Counted from the stretch's first letter, positions 1 to 8,484 are shown. The stretch: DNA of 64,000 bases from Furfurilactobacillus milii (GCF_021654115.1 NZ_JAIWJF010000007.1:1-64000), one strand, 5' to 3'. Numbers and translations: made by a program. The notes: a model not told the origin generated them from the sequence alone.

Positions 1-76
1 CTAGAGAAGTGCTGCTTTTACCGGTCAGGTACTCAGTGACCACCTTTGTACGAAACTCGAAAGTGAATTTAGACAT
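1..76 (-). CDS. IS3-family transposase OrfA, N-terminal fragment (cut by window edge)
   Basis: Twenty-five codons are visible, beginning MSKFTFEFRTKVVTEYLTG. This is the typical opening of the helix-turn-helix OrfA proteins of IS3-family elements, which bind the terminal repeats and are fused to the DDE integrase OrfB by frameshifting. The start is the ATG at 74-76, placed just inside the element's terminal repeat. The rest of the protein is off the left edge, so it cannot be said whether the transposase is intact. Confidence 0.7.
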   Translation of the reverse strand, partial: MSKFTFEFRTKVVTEYLTGKSSTSL

Positions 77-127
77 AGTAAAACCCCCAAGGTTGAATTT
101 GTTGTCCAACCTTGGGGGTTCACTTCA
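1..127 (-). mobile_element. IS3-family (IS150-group) insertion sequence, 5' end only
   Basis: Read on the minus strand, the element starts at 127 with TGAAGTGAACCCCCAAGG, the pattern of IS150-group terminal repeats (TG start, CCCC run, then TTGGAC). About 50 bp inside, an ATG opens a transposase-like frame that leaves the window. A 13-bp inverted repeat (81-93 and 108-120) lies just inside the end and can form a hairpin ahead of the transposase start. It may shield the transposase from outside transcription and may also end the upstream ABC operon, whose stop codon is only 27 bp away. The other end, the orfB part and any target duplication lie outside the window. Confidence 0.75.
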
Positions 128-154
128 CATTGATCTTCCGCAACATACGATTTT

Positions 155-856
155 TTAATTCTGTGATTCGACAGCTTCTTTGTTCTCAAGCTTTTGCATT
201 TTACCATCGTCGATTTGATACACGACATCGCTTTTAGTAATCAACCGTTCATCATGGGTTACCATGATAATCGCTTTATTTAAGTCATGAGCCTCGCTAA
301 CCAAACGATCAACGACGTCAAACGAACGGGTCGAGTCCAAGCTGGCCGTTGGTTCGTCAGCTAGGATAATGTCAGGTTCGTGATATAGCGCTTTAGCGAT
401 TGCGACACGCTGGCGTTCACCACCGGACAGTGCGTTTGGATAGGCATCATCTAGGTTCTTCAAATCTAGTCTATCCAGTAATTGACGCATTTCCTTTTCT
501 TGAAATTTTTGGTGGGCCAAACGGTCAATGAGCTTAAACTGTTCAGAGACTGTTAGATAAGGAATCAAGTTTGAACTTTGTAGAATAAAGCCGACATGAT
601 CAAATCTGTATTGTAGACGCTGCTTTTCTGTCTGGGTGGCTAGGTCTGTGCCATTTAGCAAAACTTTACCACTTGTCGGTGTTTGTAGTCCGGCCGCGAT
701 GGTCAAAAACGTACTCTTACCAGATCCTGATGGCCCGATGATTGAAACAAATTGGCCCTGCTGGATTTCGAAATTCACATCACTAAGTGCGTTGACTGCG
801 GTATGGCCGCTCCCAAAACGTTTTGATACGTTAACAAGTTCCATTACGTTTGCCAT
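155..856 (-). CDS. hrtA: ABC transporter ATP-binding protein, HrtA/MacB-like
   Basis: ATPase of 233 residues with Walker A GPSGSGKST near residue 42, Q-loop (FILQSSNL), signature LSGGERQR and Walker [12 protein letters not shown]. The FILQSSNLIPYLTV stretch and pairing with an HrtB-like permease resemble the heme exporter HrtBA of lactic acid bacteria, but the wider MacB/LolD group has the same layout. It is the second gene of a two-gene minus-strand operon, 57 nt after the permease. The start has a clear AAAGGAG about 7 nt upstream. An IS element sits 27 bp past the stop. The role in heme export is inferred; ABC ATPase identity is firm. Confidence 0.85.
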   Translation of the reverse strand: MANVMELVNVSKRFGSGHTAVNALSDVNFEIQQGQFVSIIGPSGSGKSTFLTIAAGLQTPTSGKVLLNGTDLATQTEKQRLQYRFDHVGFILQSSNLIPYLTVSEQFKLIDRLAHQKFQEKEMRQLLDRLDLKNLDDAYPNALSGGERQRVAIAKALYHEPDIILADEPTASLDSTRSFDVVDRLVSEAHDLNKAIIMVTHDERLITKSDVVYQIDDGKMQKLENKEAVESQN

Positions 857-913
857 GTTTTTTCTCCTTTACGTCTTGTTAGTGCTCAGCTTCTCTTGGG
901 CTTCGGCATCACT

Positions 914-1978
914 CTATTTAATTGCCGTGACTGGGTTAATTTTGGCAATTGTGCGCCAGGATAGTAAGGAACCCAGAATTGAGGCGAGAATTAATGACAC
1001 AGCATAAATGCCGAGTTGTGGGTAGTTTAGTGCAAACGGCATACCGGTTGGTGCGATGGCACCGATGCCAATCGTGATCAATAATCCGACGGCAACACTG
1101 ATCACGCTCATAACGGCAGCCTGTGTTACAACACTAGCCAGAATGTGGCGTGTGCCAATTCCCTCAACCTTCAGAACGCCGAACAATGACTGCTTTTGTA
1201 AGGTTAGAACATACATAAATATCCCGATAATGGCCAGTGACATCGCGAACAGGAAGTAGATCATGGTGTTTAAAGTTGTTTGTTCAGCACTGTAACCAGG
1301 CAGATTTTGAATGAAATCATTGATAGGCAGCCGTTGCAAATTGTGTTTGTTCGCAGATAACTGGCTGTCTTTGGTGATAATTGCATTGATGCCGAGCGGC
1401 TTTGTGACAGGCGTGCCAGCAGCCTTAATTTTGGCCAATGTTGCCAAATTCATATACATGGTTGGGGCAATACTGTATGTGCTCTTACCGTAACTGCCGA
1501 CAACGGTTAATTTGGTGTCATTTGAGCCCAAACGAACCTTGTCACCAATCTTAATCCCTTGATCCTTCAAGTTTTGTGAAATGATGATTTGATTATCACG
1601 CTGGACTTTATGGCCGCTAGTAACCTTAGGCATAATAAAGCTGTTGTTGGCAGTTCCCAACGCGGAAATGTCGATTTTATTATTACTCCCAACTTTGCGA
1701 ACGACGGTACTATCAAGTGCAATGTTTGCAACCTGTTTACCCTTAACATCGTTAGTTGCATCGGTGGTTAACTGTGATGCCATGATGTTTTTATTAGCGT
1801 CTTTGTTCAAATAAACGTATTTAGCTTGCCATTGATCGACTGCTAAACGGTTCCCTTGAGAGAGACCACCAGCCAGTCCGGCTAGAATGAAGACAACAAG
1901 CGCAATCAGAACCATCACACCAGTTAACAGACTATAGCGTAGCTTTTCATAGCGCATTTCTTTTAGCCCTAAATACAT
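914..1978 (-). CDS. hrtB: FtsX-like ABC permease, HrtB-like
   Basis: Permease of 354 residues with an N-terminal membrane segment, a large extracytoplasmic domain (about 50-230) and three C-terminal membrane segments, the MacB/FtsX arrangement. The opening MYLGLKEMRYEKLRYSLL and the GLSQGNRLAVDQWQ stretch are close to HrtB-type hemin exporters. The start is set at 1978, where AAGGAG lies 8 nt upstream; a longer frame to 2014 lacks a ribosome site. With the downstream ATPase it would form a transporter expelling a toxic hydrophobic compound. Heme would fit, since the next cluster makes menaquinone and respiration in these bacteria needs heme. The substrate is inference. Confidence 0.8.
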   Translation of the reverse strand: MYLGLKEMRYEKLRYSLLTGVMVLIALVVFILAGLAGGLSQGNRLAVDQWQAKYVYLNKDANKNIMASQLTTDATNDVKGKQVANIALDSTVVRKVGSNNKIDISALGTANNSFIMPKVTSGHKVQRDNQIIISQNLKDQGIKIGDKVRLGSNDTKLTVVGSYGKSTYSIAPTMYMNLATLAKIKAAGTPVTKPLGINAIITKDSQLSANKHNLQRLPINDFIQNLPGYSAEQTTLNTMIYFLFAMSLAIIGIFMYVLTLQKQSLFGVLKVEGIGTRHILASVVTQAAVMSVISVAVGLLITIGIGAIAPTGMPFALNYPQLGIYAVSLILASILGSLLSWRTIAKINPVTAIK

Positions 1979-2014
1979 GATGATTTCTCCTTTTTTCCGT
2001 AGATTTATTTTCAT

Positions 2015-2040
2015 TTATCAAGTGATAAATAAGATTATCA
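2015..2040. promoter_or_regulatory. Candidate operator upstream of hrtBA-like operon
   Basis: TTATCA-AG-TGATAA (2015-2028) is a 14-bp palindrome with a two-base centre, and a third TTATCA half-site lies at 2035-2040. It sits 37-62 bp upstream of the hrtB-like start codon, where a repressor would act. No regulator gene is adjacent. The sequence does not match the HrtR palindrome known to me, so the binding protein is unknown. Confidence 0.4.
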
Positions 2041-2121
2041 CCAATTGTACGCTTTTTCCTAAGAAATGCAATTTGAGCGCTTTTTCTATTATGATTTGGT
2101 ACGCGAAATAATTGTTTTAAT

Positions 2122-2162
2122 TTAACCTAAAATATTTTTCCTGCTATAATGTTGTTGGAGGT
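2122..2162 (+). promoter_or_regulatory. Promoter with very short leader for the 77-aa gene
   Basis: A perfect TATAAT at 2145-2150 is preceded by TTAACC (2122-2127) at 17 bp. Transcription would begin near 2157, inside the GGAGGT ribosome site (2157-2162), so the mRNA leader would be about 13 nt. Confidence 0.5.
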
Positions 2163-2169
2163 GGAGTCC

Positions 2170-2403
2170 ATGACAACGATTTATGTGGCACCAAATGTGA
2201 AGCAGCAAAGCGTTGAATTGTCCGATGGCAGTCGTGGTGAAGTTGAGGCAGAAACTGAGGGCGCTGGTCAAACCCGATACAGTTTCGATTTTAATTATCA
2301 TTTGCACCCCAGTTTTTGGGTTGATCGTCCGTTAAAGAACGGTATGACAGTAAATGTGCAAACGTTGGACGGGCCTGAAAAGTTTCAAATTGAATTACGT
2401 TGA
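2170..2403 (+). CDS. Hypothetical small protein (77 aa)
   Basis: Not recognised. The product begins MTTIYVAPNVKQQSVEL, has no membrane segment or cysteine, and is rich in acidic residues and beta-forming stretches (RYSFDFNYHLHPSFWVDRP), suggesting a small soluble cytosolic domain. The start at 2170 is chosen because GGAGGT lies 7 nt upstream; an in-frame ATG at 2149 overlaps the -10 box. The gene is monocistronic, followed by a strong terminator. Confidence 0.65.
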   Translation: MTTIYVAPNVKQQSVELSDGSRGEVEAETEGAGQTRYSFDFNYHLHPSFWVDRPLKNGMTVNVQTLDGPEKFQIELR

Positions 2404-2486
2404 TTGTTTTATATATTTATTGGGTCGAGCGTACGTGATTATATATAAGATTGGCAACAAATCTGCTTTAAGTAGCAGGTTAAATG

Positions 2487-2530
2487 AAAGAGCATCAATT
2501 CACTGATATCACAGCGGTTGATGCTCTTTT
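2487..2530 (+). terminator. Rho-independent terminator
   Basis: Perfect 12-bp stem AAAGAGCATCAA (2487-2498) with TTGATGCTCTTT (2518-2529), ending in a T run. It closes the 77-aa gene unit. Confidence 0.8.
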
Positions 2531-2549
2531 ATAGTGAGCTGAGTTTGTT

Positions 2550-2588
2550 TGAAAACGTTTGCAATAAAAATAGGTAAAAGCCTATAAT
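2550..2588 (+). promoter_or_regulatory. Promoter with overlapping catabolite-response element
   Basis: TTGCAA (2559-2564), an 18-bp spacer and TATAAT (2583-2588) form a good promoter for the aldo/keto reductase. TGAAAACGTTTGCA (2550-2563) matches the CcpA box consensus at all but one position and covers the -35, so repression by CcpA on preferred sugars is likely. Confidence 0.6.
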
Positions 2589-2646
2589 TAACAACAGTAT
2601 AACCGCGTCAAATCGGCGTTGGTCGCAATTTAAGTGGAGGCAGAGT

Positions 2647-3633
2647 ATGTATTTAGCAAACGAACATCGGTATGAACAGATGATGTATCGGCGAGCAGGT
2701 AAGAGTGGCTTGAAATTATCCGTTCTCGGTCTCGGATTCTGGCACAATTTTGGTAGTGTGGACGAGTATGAGACCCAAAAGCAGATCGTCCGAACGGCGT
2801 TTGATGCAGGCATAACCTATTTCGATTTGGCGAATAATTATGGTCCAGTAGCAGGCAGTGCTGAAACAAACTTTGGCCACTTGATGGATGAAGACTTAAA
2901 ACCCTATCGTGATGAACTGGTTATTGCCAGTAAGGCTGGACATCGTATGTGGGATGGCCCTTACGGTGACGATGGTTCGATGAAGAATATTTTAGCAAGT
3001 GCCGATCAGAGCCTTCAACGTATGCACTTGGATTACGTGGACATTTTTTATTCACATCGCCCGGACCCTGACACACCGGTTGAAGAAACGGCGTATGCCT
3101 TAGATAAGCTGGTACGGGAGGGCAAAGCCTTATACATCGGGATTTCGAAATACAATCCAGAGCAGACGGCTGCCATTGAGGCAGTCTTTGACGATTTACA
3201 CACACCATACATTGTCCATCAAGATCGTTACAATCTGTTTGACCGCCACATTGAAGATGGTTTGCTAGACAAGTTGGCGACCGACCAAACGGGACTAGTT
3301 ACATTTAGCTCGTTAGCGCAGGGCTTGCTGACGGATCGTTACCTGAACGGCATTCCTGAAGACTCACGTGCACATCGGTCCACGAGTCCGTTTTTGCATG
3401 AGGATCAGGTCGAGCAAACACTGAGTACGGTTAAACGGTTGAATGAGATCGCTCAACAGCGAGATCAATCGCTGGCAGATATGGCAATTGCCTGGTTATT
3501 GCATCATCAACAAGTCACAAGCGTGCTGATTGGGGCTAGTCGTCCGGAACAACTTAGAGACAACTTGGGTGCCTTAAAACACTTAGACTTTAGCGATGAC
3601 GAACTGACTGCCATTGATGCAACTTTGAAATGA
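2647..3633 (+). CDS. Aldo/keto reductase, YghZ-like
   Basis: Protein of 328 residues with the aldo/keto reductase barrel and the full catalytic tetrad: D60 and Y65 in YFDLANNYG, K96 in VIASKAGH and H137 in FYSHRPD. The GPVAGSAETNFG and YGDDGSMKNI stretches place it with the YghZ / L-glyceraldehyde-3-phosphate reductase group, NADPH-dependent cytosolic enzymes that detoxify aldehydes such as methylglyoxal. The start has GGAGG 6 nt upstream. It is a single-gene unit with its own promoter, cre-like box and terminator. Exact substrate unknown. Confidence 0.9.
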   Translation: MYLANEHRYEQMMYRRAGKSGLKLSVLGLGFWHNFGSVDEYETQKQIVRTAFDAGITYFDLANNYGPVAGSAETNFGHLMDEDLKPYRDELVIASKAGHRMWDGPYGDDGSMKNILASADQSLQRMHLDYVDIFYSHRPDPDTPVEETAYALDKLVREGKALYIGISKYNPEQTAAIEAVFDDLHTPYIVHQDRYNLFDRHIEDGLLDKLATDQTGLVTFSSLAQGLLTDRYLNGIPEDSRAHRSTSPFLHEDQVEQTLSTVKRLNEIAQQRDQSLADMAIAWLLHHQQVTSVLIGASRPEQLRDNLGALKHLDFSDDELTAIDATLK

Positions 3634-3652
3634 TTTTGGATAGTGTAAAAAA

Positions 3653-3704
3653 CGTTTGAACTGATGACTCTATTTTAGAAGCCATTACGTTCAAACGCCT
3701 TTTT
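3653..3704 (+). terminator. Terminator between convergent genes
   Basis: CGTTTGAAC (3653-3661) pairs with GTTCAAACG (3689-3697), followed by CC and a T run. It ends the aldo/keto reductase transcript and lies just past the stop of the convergent acetyltransferase. Confidence 0.65.
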
Positions 3705-3712
3705 ATTATGCA

Positions 3713-4207
3713 TTAATAGTGACGACCCAAAATGATCAGGTCGCGAGGAGTGCCTGCCATATTAGCGATTTTTGGCAAATGTCCCCACTCTTCATAACCA
3801 AACTTATGAAACAAATGCAGGCTGGCTGCGTTGGAGTCGAAAATGTAAGCCACTACGCTGGTGAAATGAAAGTTGGCAATCTGTCGTGCTAGTAACGACA
3901 TCACCTGACTACCATAGCCGTGACCAGTCGTTTGTTGATCTAAGTAAATCGAAATCTCGGTCGTATGAGCATACCCACCGCGCCCATAGAAAGGTGACAG
4001 GCTGACCCAGCCAATGATGTTATCGTCATCTTTAACCATCCAAATGGGATAACTGTCTGGTTGGTGCGCTTCGAACCATGACTGACGATTATCAATGGTC
4101 ACGGGCACTAAATCAGCAGTCACGGCATGGCTGGGGATGCTTTGATTATAGATGCTAACAATAGTTGGAAGATCGGATTGGTTTGCAATTGTTAGGGTAA
4201 GGGACAT
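3713..4207 (-). CDS. GNAT acetyltransferase, phosphinothricin/MnaT-like
   Basis: GNAT fold of 164 residues. The acetyl-CoA pyrophosphate loop is visible as QTTGHGYGSQ near residue 93, preceded by the EISIYLD beta strand, and the C-terminal NAASLHLFHKFGYEEWG motif is characteristic. The YNQSIPSHAVTAD opening resembles the Pat/YncA group, which N-acetylates small molecules such as methionine sulfone/sulfoximine or phosphinothricin. GGAG lies about 10 nt before the start. It is transcribed alone on the minus strand. Substrate not determined. Confidence 0.8.
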   Translation of the reverse strand: MSLTLTIANQSDLPTIVSIYNQSIPSHAVTADLVPVTIDNRQSWFEAHQPDSYPIWMVKDDDNIIGWVSLSPFYGRGGYAHTTEISIYLDQQTTGHGYGSQVMSLLARQIANFHFTSVVAYIFDSNAASLHLFHKFGYEEWGHLPKIANMAGTPRDLIILGRHY

Positions 4208-4339
4208 GTGAAAGACTCCAATATGAATTTAAAAGTTTAATTAATTACTAGCAGTATAATCCTAACGGCCTCAAATAAAATCTGATAATTGCAAATGTAA
4301 TAAGGTTTAGTATTGAGGGCCGATTTTTTGACCGTGTTT

Positions 4340-5752
4340 TTACCACAGACCAAGAACTTTCCACCACAATACGCCAATAACACCGTAAATTAGAATGTTA
4401 CTGAGGGACACGAGAAAGCCAATACGCCACCATTCCTTTTGTGATAGAAAACCAGTGGAAAAGTAAATAGAAGCCGTTCCTGTACCGTAATGCGTAGTTC
4501 CTGGCGACAGACAAGTTAGTAATCCTAACAGCATAGTTGCCACAATCGGGCGTACACCGAGTGAAACAAGGATCAGAGCAAACGGAATGAAAAATGTTTG
4601 TACGTGAATCAATACGCTGGTAAGCAGGTAGTGAACGTAAAAGTATAGTAGAACTAATAAAACAATGGCAAGGCCAACATTGATACCATGAACGCTATTT
4701 GTTAGTGTCAGCTTGATCCAGTTGACTACGCCAGTTTTGTTTAAGTATTCGGTGACGCCAATTAATGGTGCCAACCATAGAAAGATATTCCAACCTTGCT
4801 TTTCATGCAGAACATCATCAATTGTGAGAATCCGCAAGATGAGTAAAACGGTTAGCCCAAACATGGCAATTAACGTGTTATCGAGTCCAGTTAGCGCTGA
4901 CGTTGCCCAGAGTACAACAACCGCAAGAAAGACGATGACCATCTTCACTTCGTTTGCCGAAATCTGCTTCATATTTGATAAGGACTTAATGGCCGTCTGA
5001 CGAACTGAGGTTAAATCGGTGTGTTTTGGATGATGCAGTTTGAAAATTAGTAACGGTGTGACGATGACCGCTAAAATAGTCGGCACGCTTGCATAGATAA
5101 ACCACTGCAACCACGAAATCTTGATGTGAAATGTACTGGCGGCGAGGCTAGCTACCAGCGGGTTTGTGGCCATTGAGGTGAAGAATAAACCACCAATGAT
5201 AAGGTTCAGGTGAAAGGTAACTAATGTTAAATATGAGCTCACCGTAGCGGTGTTGGAATCTTTGACATCGTGCAAAGCACCGGTTAAGGATTGATTAATT
5301 GGAAAAAGAATGCCAGCGCCACGAGCATTTGTATTAGGAATAACTGGTGCGAGAATCAGATCACATAGAGCCATGACATAAGCCAGACTAATCGGATTGT
5401 GCCCAAAATGGCTAATTAAGAAATAGGCCATGCGGTTGCCGAGATTAGTTTTACGAAAACCGATAGCCATGAAAAAGGCAAATAACACTAACCAAACAGG
5501 CGGTGCGCCAAAGAAGGATAGAATAACAGGCATCGCCATTGTTTTAGTGAGCCCTAGCAAGGTCATCATTGTAAGTGACAATACAGAAAGTGGTGCCACG
5601 TTAAGAACACAACCTGCGAGAAAGAACAGCACAATTAAAAAGCTGTTCCAACCGACCATTTGAACATGTGCTGGGGCTGGCATGAACCATAACGCCAGTA
5701 GCCCTAAGCAGAGAATGGTAAAAATACTAATTGAGATTTTCTTGGCTCGCAT
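4340..5752 (-). CDS. DASS (SLC13) family dicarboxylate/anion transporter
   Basis: Membrane protein of 470 residues with about 11-12 hydrophobic segments. It carries the two hallmark regions of divalent anion:sodium symporters: the N-terminal PNTNARG motif (residues about 142-148) and the C-terminal LSPGTTHYGTGTASIYF stretch. Relatives move C4-dicarboxylates or exchange citrate and succinate. Its start lies 3 nt after the stop of the menI-like gene, with its ribosome site (GGAAGGTGA) inside that gene, so the two are translationally coupled. This context suggests import of a menaquinone precursor such as o-succinylbenzoate, itself a dicarboxylate. That is inference; citrate/succinate exchange is the alternative. 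Confidence 0.85.
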   Translation of the reverse strand: MRAKKISISIFTILCLGLLALWFMPAPAHVQMVGWNSFLIVLFFLAGCVLNVAPLSVLSLTMMTLLGLTKTMAMPVILSFFGAPPVWLVLFAFFMAIGFRKTNLGNRMAYFLISHFGHNPISLAYVMALCDLILAPVIPNTNARGAGILFPINQSLTGALHDVKDSNTATVSSYLTLVTFHLNLIIGGLFFTSMATNPLVASLAASTFHIKISWLQWFIYASVPTILAVIVTPLLIFKLHHPKHTDLTSVRQTAIKSLSNMKQISANEVKMVIVFLAVVVLWATSALTGLDNTLIAMFGLTVLLILRILTIDDVLHEKQGWNIFLWLAPLIGVTEYLNKTGVVNWIKLTLTNSVHGINVGLAIVLLVLLYFYVHYLLTSVLIHVQTFFIPFALILVSLGVRPIVATMLLGLLTCLSPGTTHYGTGTASIYFSTGFLSQKEWWRIGFLVSLSNILIYGVIGVLWWKVLGLW

Positions 5753-5755
5753 ATT

Positions 5756-6136
5756 CTAGTCACCTTCCTTTTTGTGTTTTGATTTGATTGCGAGCGTGAC
5801 CGTGGCTGAACTAGTTAGCGTATCACCTAACTTGATGTCGACTTGCCAGGTTTGCATGGTGTGACCGATAAATAGTGGTGTCGCAGTGGCCACTAATGTG
5901 CCTGTTTGTGCTGCGTGAAAATGATGAACATTAATGTCAACACCGACAGGGACGTGCGCACCATCTACAGTTGCCAAAGCGCCGCGACTGGCTGCCTCTT
6001 CTGCTAGAATGGCATTGATACCGCCGTGGACGATGCCGAAGGGCTGCTTCAGGGCATCGCTAATGGGGAGTGCTAGAATAACTTTAGTTGCAGATGCGGT
6101 TTGAATGTGAATTCCAAACGTGTCAGTAAGGGACAT
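5756..6136 (-). CDS. menI: Hotdog-fold (PaaI-type) thioesterase, probable DHNA-CoA thioesterase
   Basis: Protein of 126 residues with the hotdog thioesterase signature [19 protein letters not shown] (residues about 32-50), where HGG and the glutamate are the catalytic and oxyanion elements. The start at 6136 has GAGGT 7-8 nt upstream. It is divergent from menB and menE and shares a 48-bp control region with them. This supports assignment as the hydrolase releasing 1,4-dihydroxy-2-naphthoate from its CoA ester, the step after MenB. PaaI-type enzymes are otherwise promiscuous, so the gene name rests on context. Confidence 0.75.
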   Translation of the reverse strand: MSLTDTFGIHIQTASATKVILALPISDALKQPFGIVHGGINAILAEEAASRGALATVDGAHVPVGVDINVHHFHAAQTGTLVATATPLFIGHTMQTWQVDIKLGDTLTSSATVTLAIKSKHKKEGD

Positions 6137-6184
6137 TTGATTACCTCGATTTCTAAAATATGTAAATTTAGGAGAATAAGATTT
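6137..6184. promoter_or_regulatory. Compact divergent control region menI / menB
   Basis: Only 48 bp separate the two start codons, and each gene's ribosome site occupies part of it (GAGGT for menI; AGGAGAA at 6170-6176 for menB). No clear -35/-10 pair fits, so at least one promoter must lie within the opposing reading frame. Confidence 0.4.
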
Positions 6185-7009
6185 ATGACAAGTGTTAGTG
6201 ATTTTAAAACAGTAAAAGAATATGACGAAATTTTGTTTGAAGAAGCGGGTCACATTGCTAAGATTACCATGAATCGTCCGGAAAGGCGGAATGCTTTTAC
6301 GCCGAAAACGGTATCTGAAATGATTGATGCTTTTACTATTTGTCGAGACGATGCGAATGTTGGTGTCATTATTTTAACTGGTGCTGGCGATTTGGCCTTT
6401 TCTTCCGGCGGTGATCAAGGTGTGCGTGGTAATGGTGGCTATGTGGGGGATGACAATGTTCCTCGACTGAATGTTCTTGACCTACAGCATCTGATTCGAA
6501 TTATTCCTAAGCCAGTTGTTGCCATGGTTCGTGGCTGGTCCGTTGGCGGTGGTAATGTTTTGCAGCTAGTGTGCGATTTAACGATTGCAGCTGACAATGC
6601 TAAGTTTGGTCAAACAGGGCCAAAGGTAGGCAGCTTCGATGCCGGTTATGGTTCAGGATTGCTTTCACGTGTTATTGGTCAGAAACGTGCGAAAGAAGTT
6701 TGGTTCCTTGGACATTTCTATACGGCTGATGAGGCGTTGCAGATGGGCTGGATCAATAAAGTAGTACCACTAAAGGATGTTGAGACTGAAACACTGAAGT
6801 GGTGTGACGAAATGTTGACTAAATCACCAACCGCATTGCGGTTCATTAAAGCTGCCATGAACGCTGACACGGATGGATTGGCTGGACTCCAACAATTCGG
6901 TGGGGATGCGACAATGCTGTTTTATGAGTCCGACGAAGCAAAAGAAGGTCGCGATGCGTTTAATGAAAAGCGAAAACCAGACTTTGACAAGTTCCCTAAA
7001 TTTCCATAA
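6185..7009 (+). CDS. menB: 1,4-dihydroxy-2-naphthoyl-CoA synthase
   Basis: Crotonase-fold enzyme of 274 residues, the normal MenB length. It shows the crotonase opening [16 protein letters not shown], the oxyanion loops FSSGGDQ and [16 protein letters not shown], the active-site [17 protein letters not shown] stretch and the C-terminal FNEKRKPDF specific to MenB. It closes the second ring of menaquinone by converting o-succinylbenzoyl-CoA to DHNA-CoA in the cytosol. AGGAGAA lies 8 nt before the start. The menE gene follows 50 nt later in the same operon. Identification is firm. Confidence 0.95.
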   Translation: MTSVSDFKTVKEYDEILFEEAGHIAKITMNRPERRNAFTPKTVSEMIDAFTICRDDANVGVIILTGAGDLAFSSGGDQGVRGNGGYVGDDNVPRLNVLDLQHLIRIIPKPVVAMVRGWSVGGGNVLQLVCDLTIAADNAKFGQTGPKVGSFDAGYGSGLLSRVIGQKRAKEVWFLGHFYTADEALQMGWINKVVPLKDVETETLKWCDEMLTKSPTALRFIKAAMNADTDGLAGLQQFGGDATMLFYESDEAKEGRDAFNEKRKPDFDKFPKFP

Positions 7010-7059
7010 ATAGCAGGCGTTAACGGCATACGCTATAGTACCGAGTTGAAGGAGAAATG

Positions 7060-8484
7060 ATGGATAACTGGATTCTAAAGCGAGCGATGCTGACACCTGA
7101 TCGAGTGGCCGTAACAGATGGCAGTGAGAACTATACCTATAATGACCTATTAGAGATTACCAAAAAATTGGGAACACAGTTAAGTTACTTAGGCGCGTTT
7201 GCTAAGAAACGGATTGCAATTCTTACTAATAACACCGTGACGGGTTATTTAATGGCCATGACACTGTTATTACATGGAAAAACAATTGTCTGGTTGAATA
7301 AGCGACTGACAGACAAAGAGTTAAATCAACAGTTGGCGGATGCTGATGTTGACTGTTGTCTTCAAGAAGATAGTTTGGCTCGACCCTTGTCAGTGAGGGA
7401 TAGCCTAACATTTGACCAAGTAACTAATTGTTCAGAAGCGAAAGATGCACTGATTCCGGCAGAGTTTGAAAATGACCAGGTTGTCAGTGTCATGTTCACA
7501 TCTGGTAGTACAGGGAAGCCCAAGGGTGTTCAGCAAACGGTGCTTAACCACTATACGTCAACTATCAGTGTGACAAATAACCTAGGCTTGTCCGTCAACG
7601 ATGAGTGGCTGTGCGCTGTGCCAATATTTCATATCAGTGGATTCTCTATTATGATGCGCGGAATCTTACTAGGTGTGACGGTTCGCCTTATAGATCGCTT
7701 TGACGCTGAAAAGGTGGCACATATTCTGCAAGACGAACCCATCAGTTGGATGTCCGTCGTGCCAACAATGTTGAAACCATTAGTATCGTTATATGAGGTT
7801 GATAAAGTACCATATTCAAAAGCCTTCAAAGGATTCATCCTCGGTGGTGAAAAGACTTCGGGAACGTTGATTAATCGCTGTCACGAACTAGGTCTTACGG
7901 TCATTCGTTCATACGGGATGACCGAAACCTGTTCACAAATTGTTGCCTCTGGGTATGAAGATGTTGATTCACGTTTTCAGTCAGTCGGGAAACCATTTTT
8001 CTCGACACAACTCCGATTGAGCGAAGACAATTCTGAAATTCTCCTTAAGACGCCAGCACTCACCATTGGTTATCTGAATCAACCAGATTTATTTCAGCAA
8101 AAGTTAACGGCCGATGGCTGGTATAAAACGGGGGATGTTGGTCATTTTGATGATGCTCAATATCTATATGTAGATGGTCGTTTGGACAACATGATTATTT
8201 CTGGTGGTGAGCATGTCTTTCCTGAAGAAGTCGAACGTGCTTACTCTGAGGTGAGTGAAATCGATGAAATGGCCGTTACGAGTGAACCAGATTCTAAGTG
8301 GGGTGCGGTGCCTGTGGCTTATGTCGTAGATCATGATGGTCGTGTCGATATTGATTCTTTAAAAGAGTTTGGTCGGCAGCATTTGGCCCACTATAAGGTG
8401 CCGGTGAAGTTTTATCAAGTTGACGCGTTACCTAAGACGAGTACCGGTAAGATTAGACGGTTTATGTTGGGAGACCATCACTAA
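7060..8484 (+). CDS. menE: o-succinylbenzoate-CoA ligase
   Basis: Adenylate-forming enzyme of 474 residues: P-loop TSGSTGKPKG, the YGMTETCSQI motif, the YKTGDVG and DNMIISGGE hinge region and a C-terminal catalytic lysine in PKTSTGKIRR. The opening MDNWILKRAMLTPDRVAV is typical of MenE. It activates o-succinylbenzoate with ATP and CoA. The second of two adjacent ATGs (7060) is preferred because AAGGAG lies 5 nt upstream of it and only 2 nt from the first. No menF, menD, menH or menC is present here, so the substrate must come from genes elsewhere or from outside the cell. Confidence 0.92.
   Translation: MDNWILKRAMLTPDRVAVTDGSENYTYNDLLEITKKLGTQLSYLGAFAKKRIAILTNNTVTGYLMAMTLLLHGKTIVWLNKRLTDKELNQQLADADVDCCLQEDSLARPLSVRDSLTFDQVTNCSEAKDALIPAEFENDQVVSVMFTSGSTGKPKGVQQTVLNHYTSTISVTNNLGLSVNDEWLCAVPIFHISGFSIMMRGILLGVTVRLIDRFDAEKVAHILQDEPISWMSVVPTMLKPLVSLYEVDKVPYSKAFKGFILGGEKTSGTLINRCHELGLTVIRSYGMTETCSQIVASGYEDVDSRFQSVGKPFFSTQLRLSEDNSEILLKTPALTIGYLNQPDLFQQKLTADGWYKTGDVGHFDDAQYLYVDGRLDNMIISGGEHVFPEEVERAYSEVSEIDEMAVTSEPDSKWGAVPVAYVVDHDGRVDIDSLKEFGRQHLAHYKVPVKFYQVDALPKTSTGKIRRFMLGDHH

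Noticed and set aside
4265-4328. Terminator after the DASS transporter
   Set aside because: CGGCCTCAA pairs imperfectly with TTGAGGGCCG, and the T run is on the wrong strand for this minus-strand operon.
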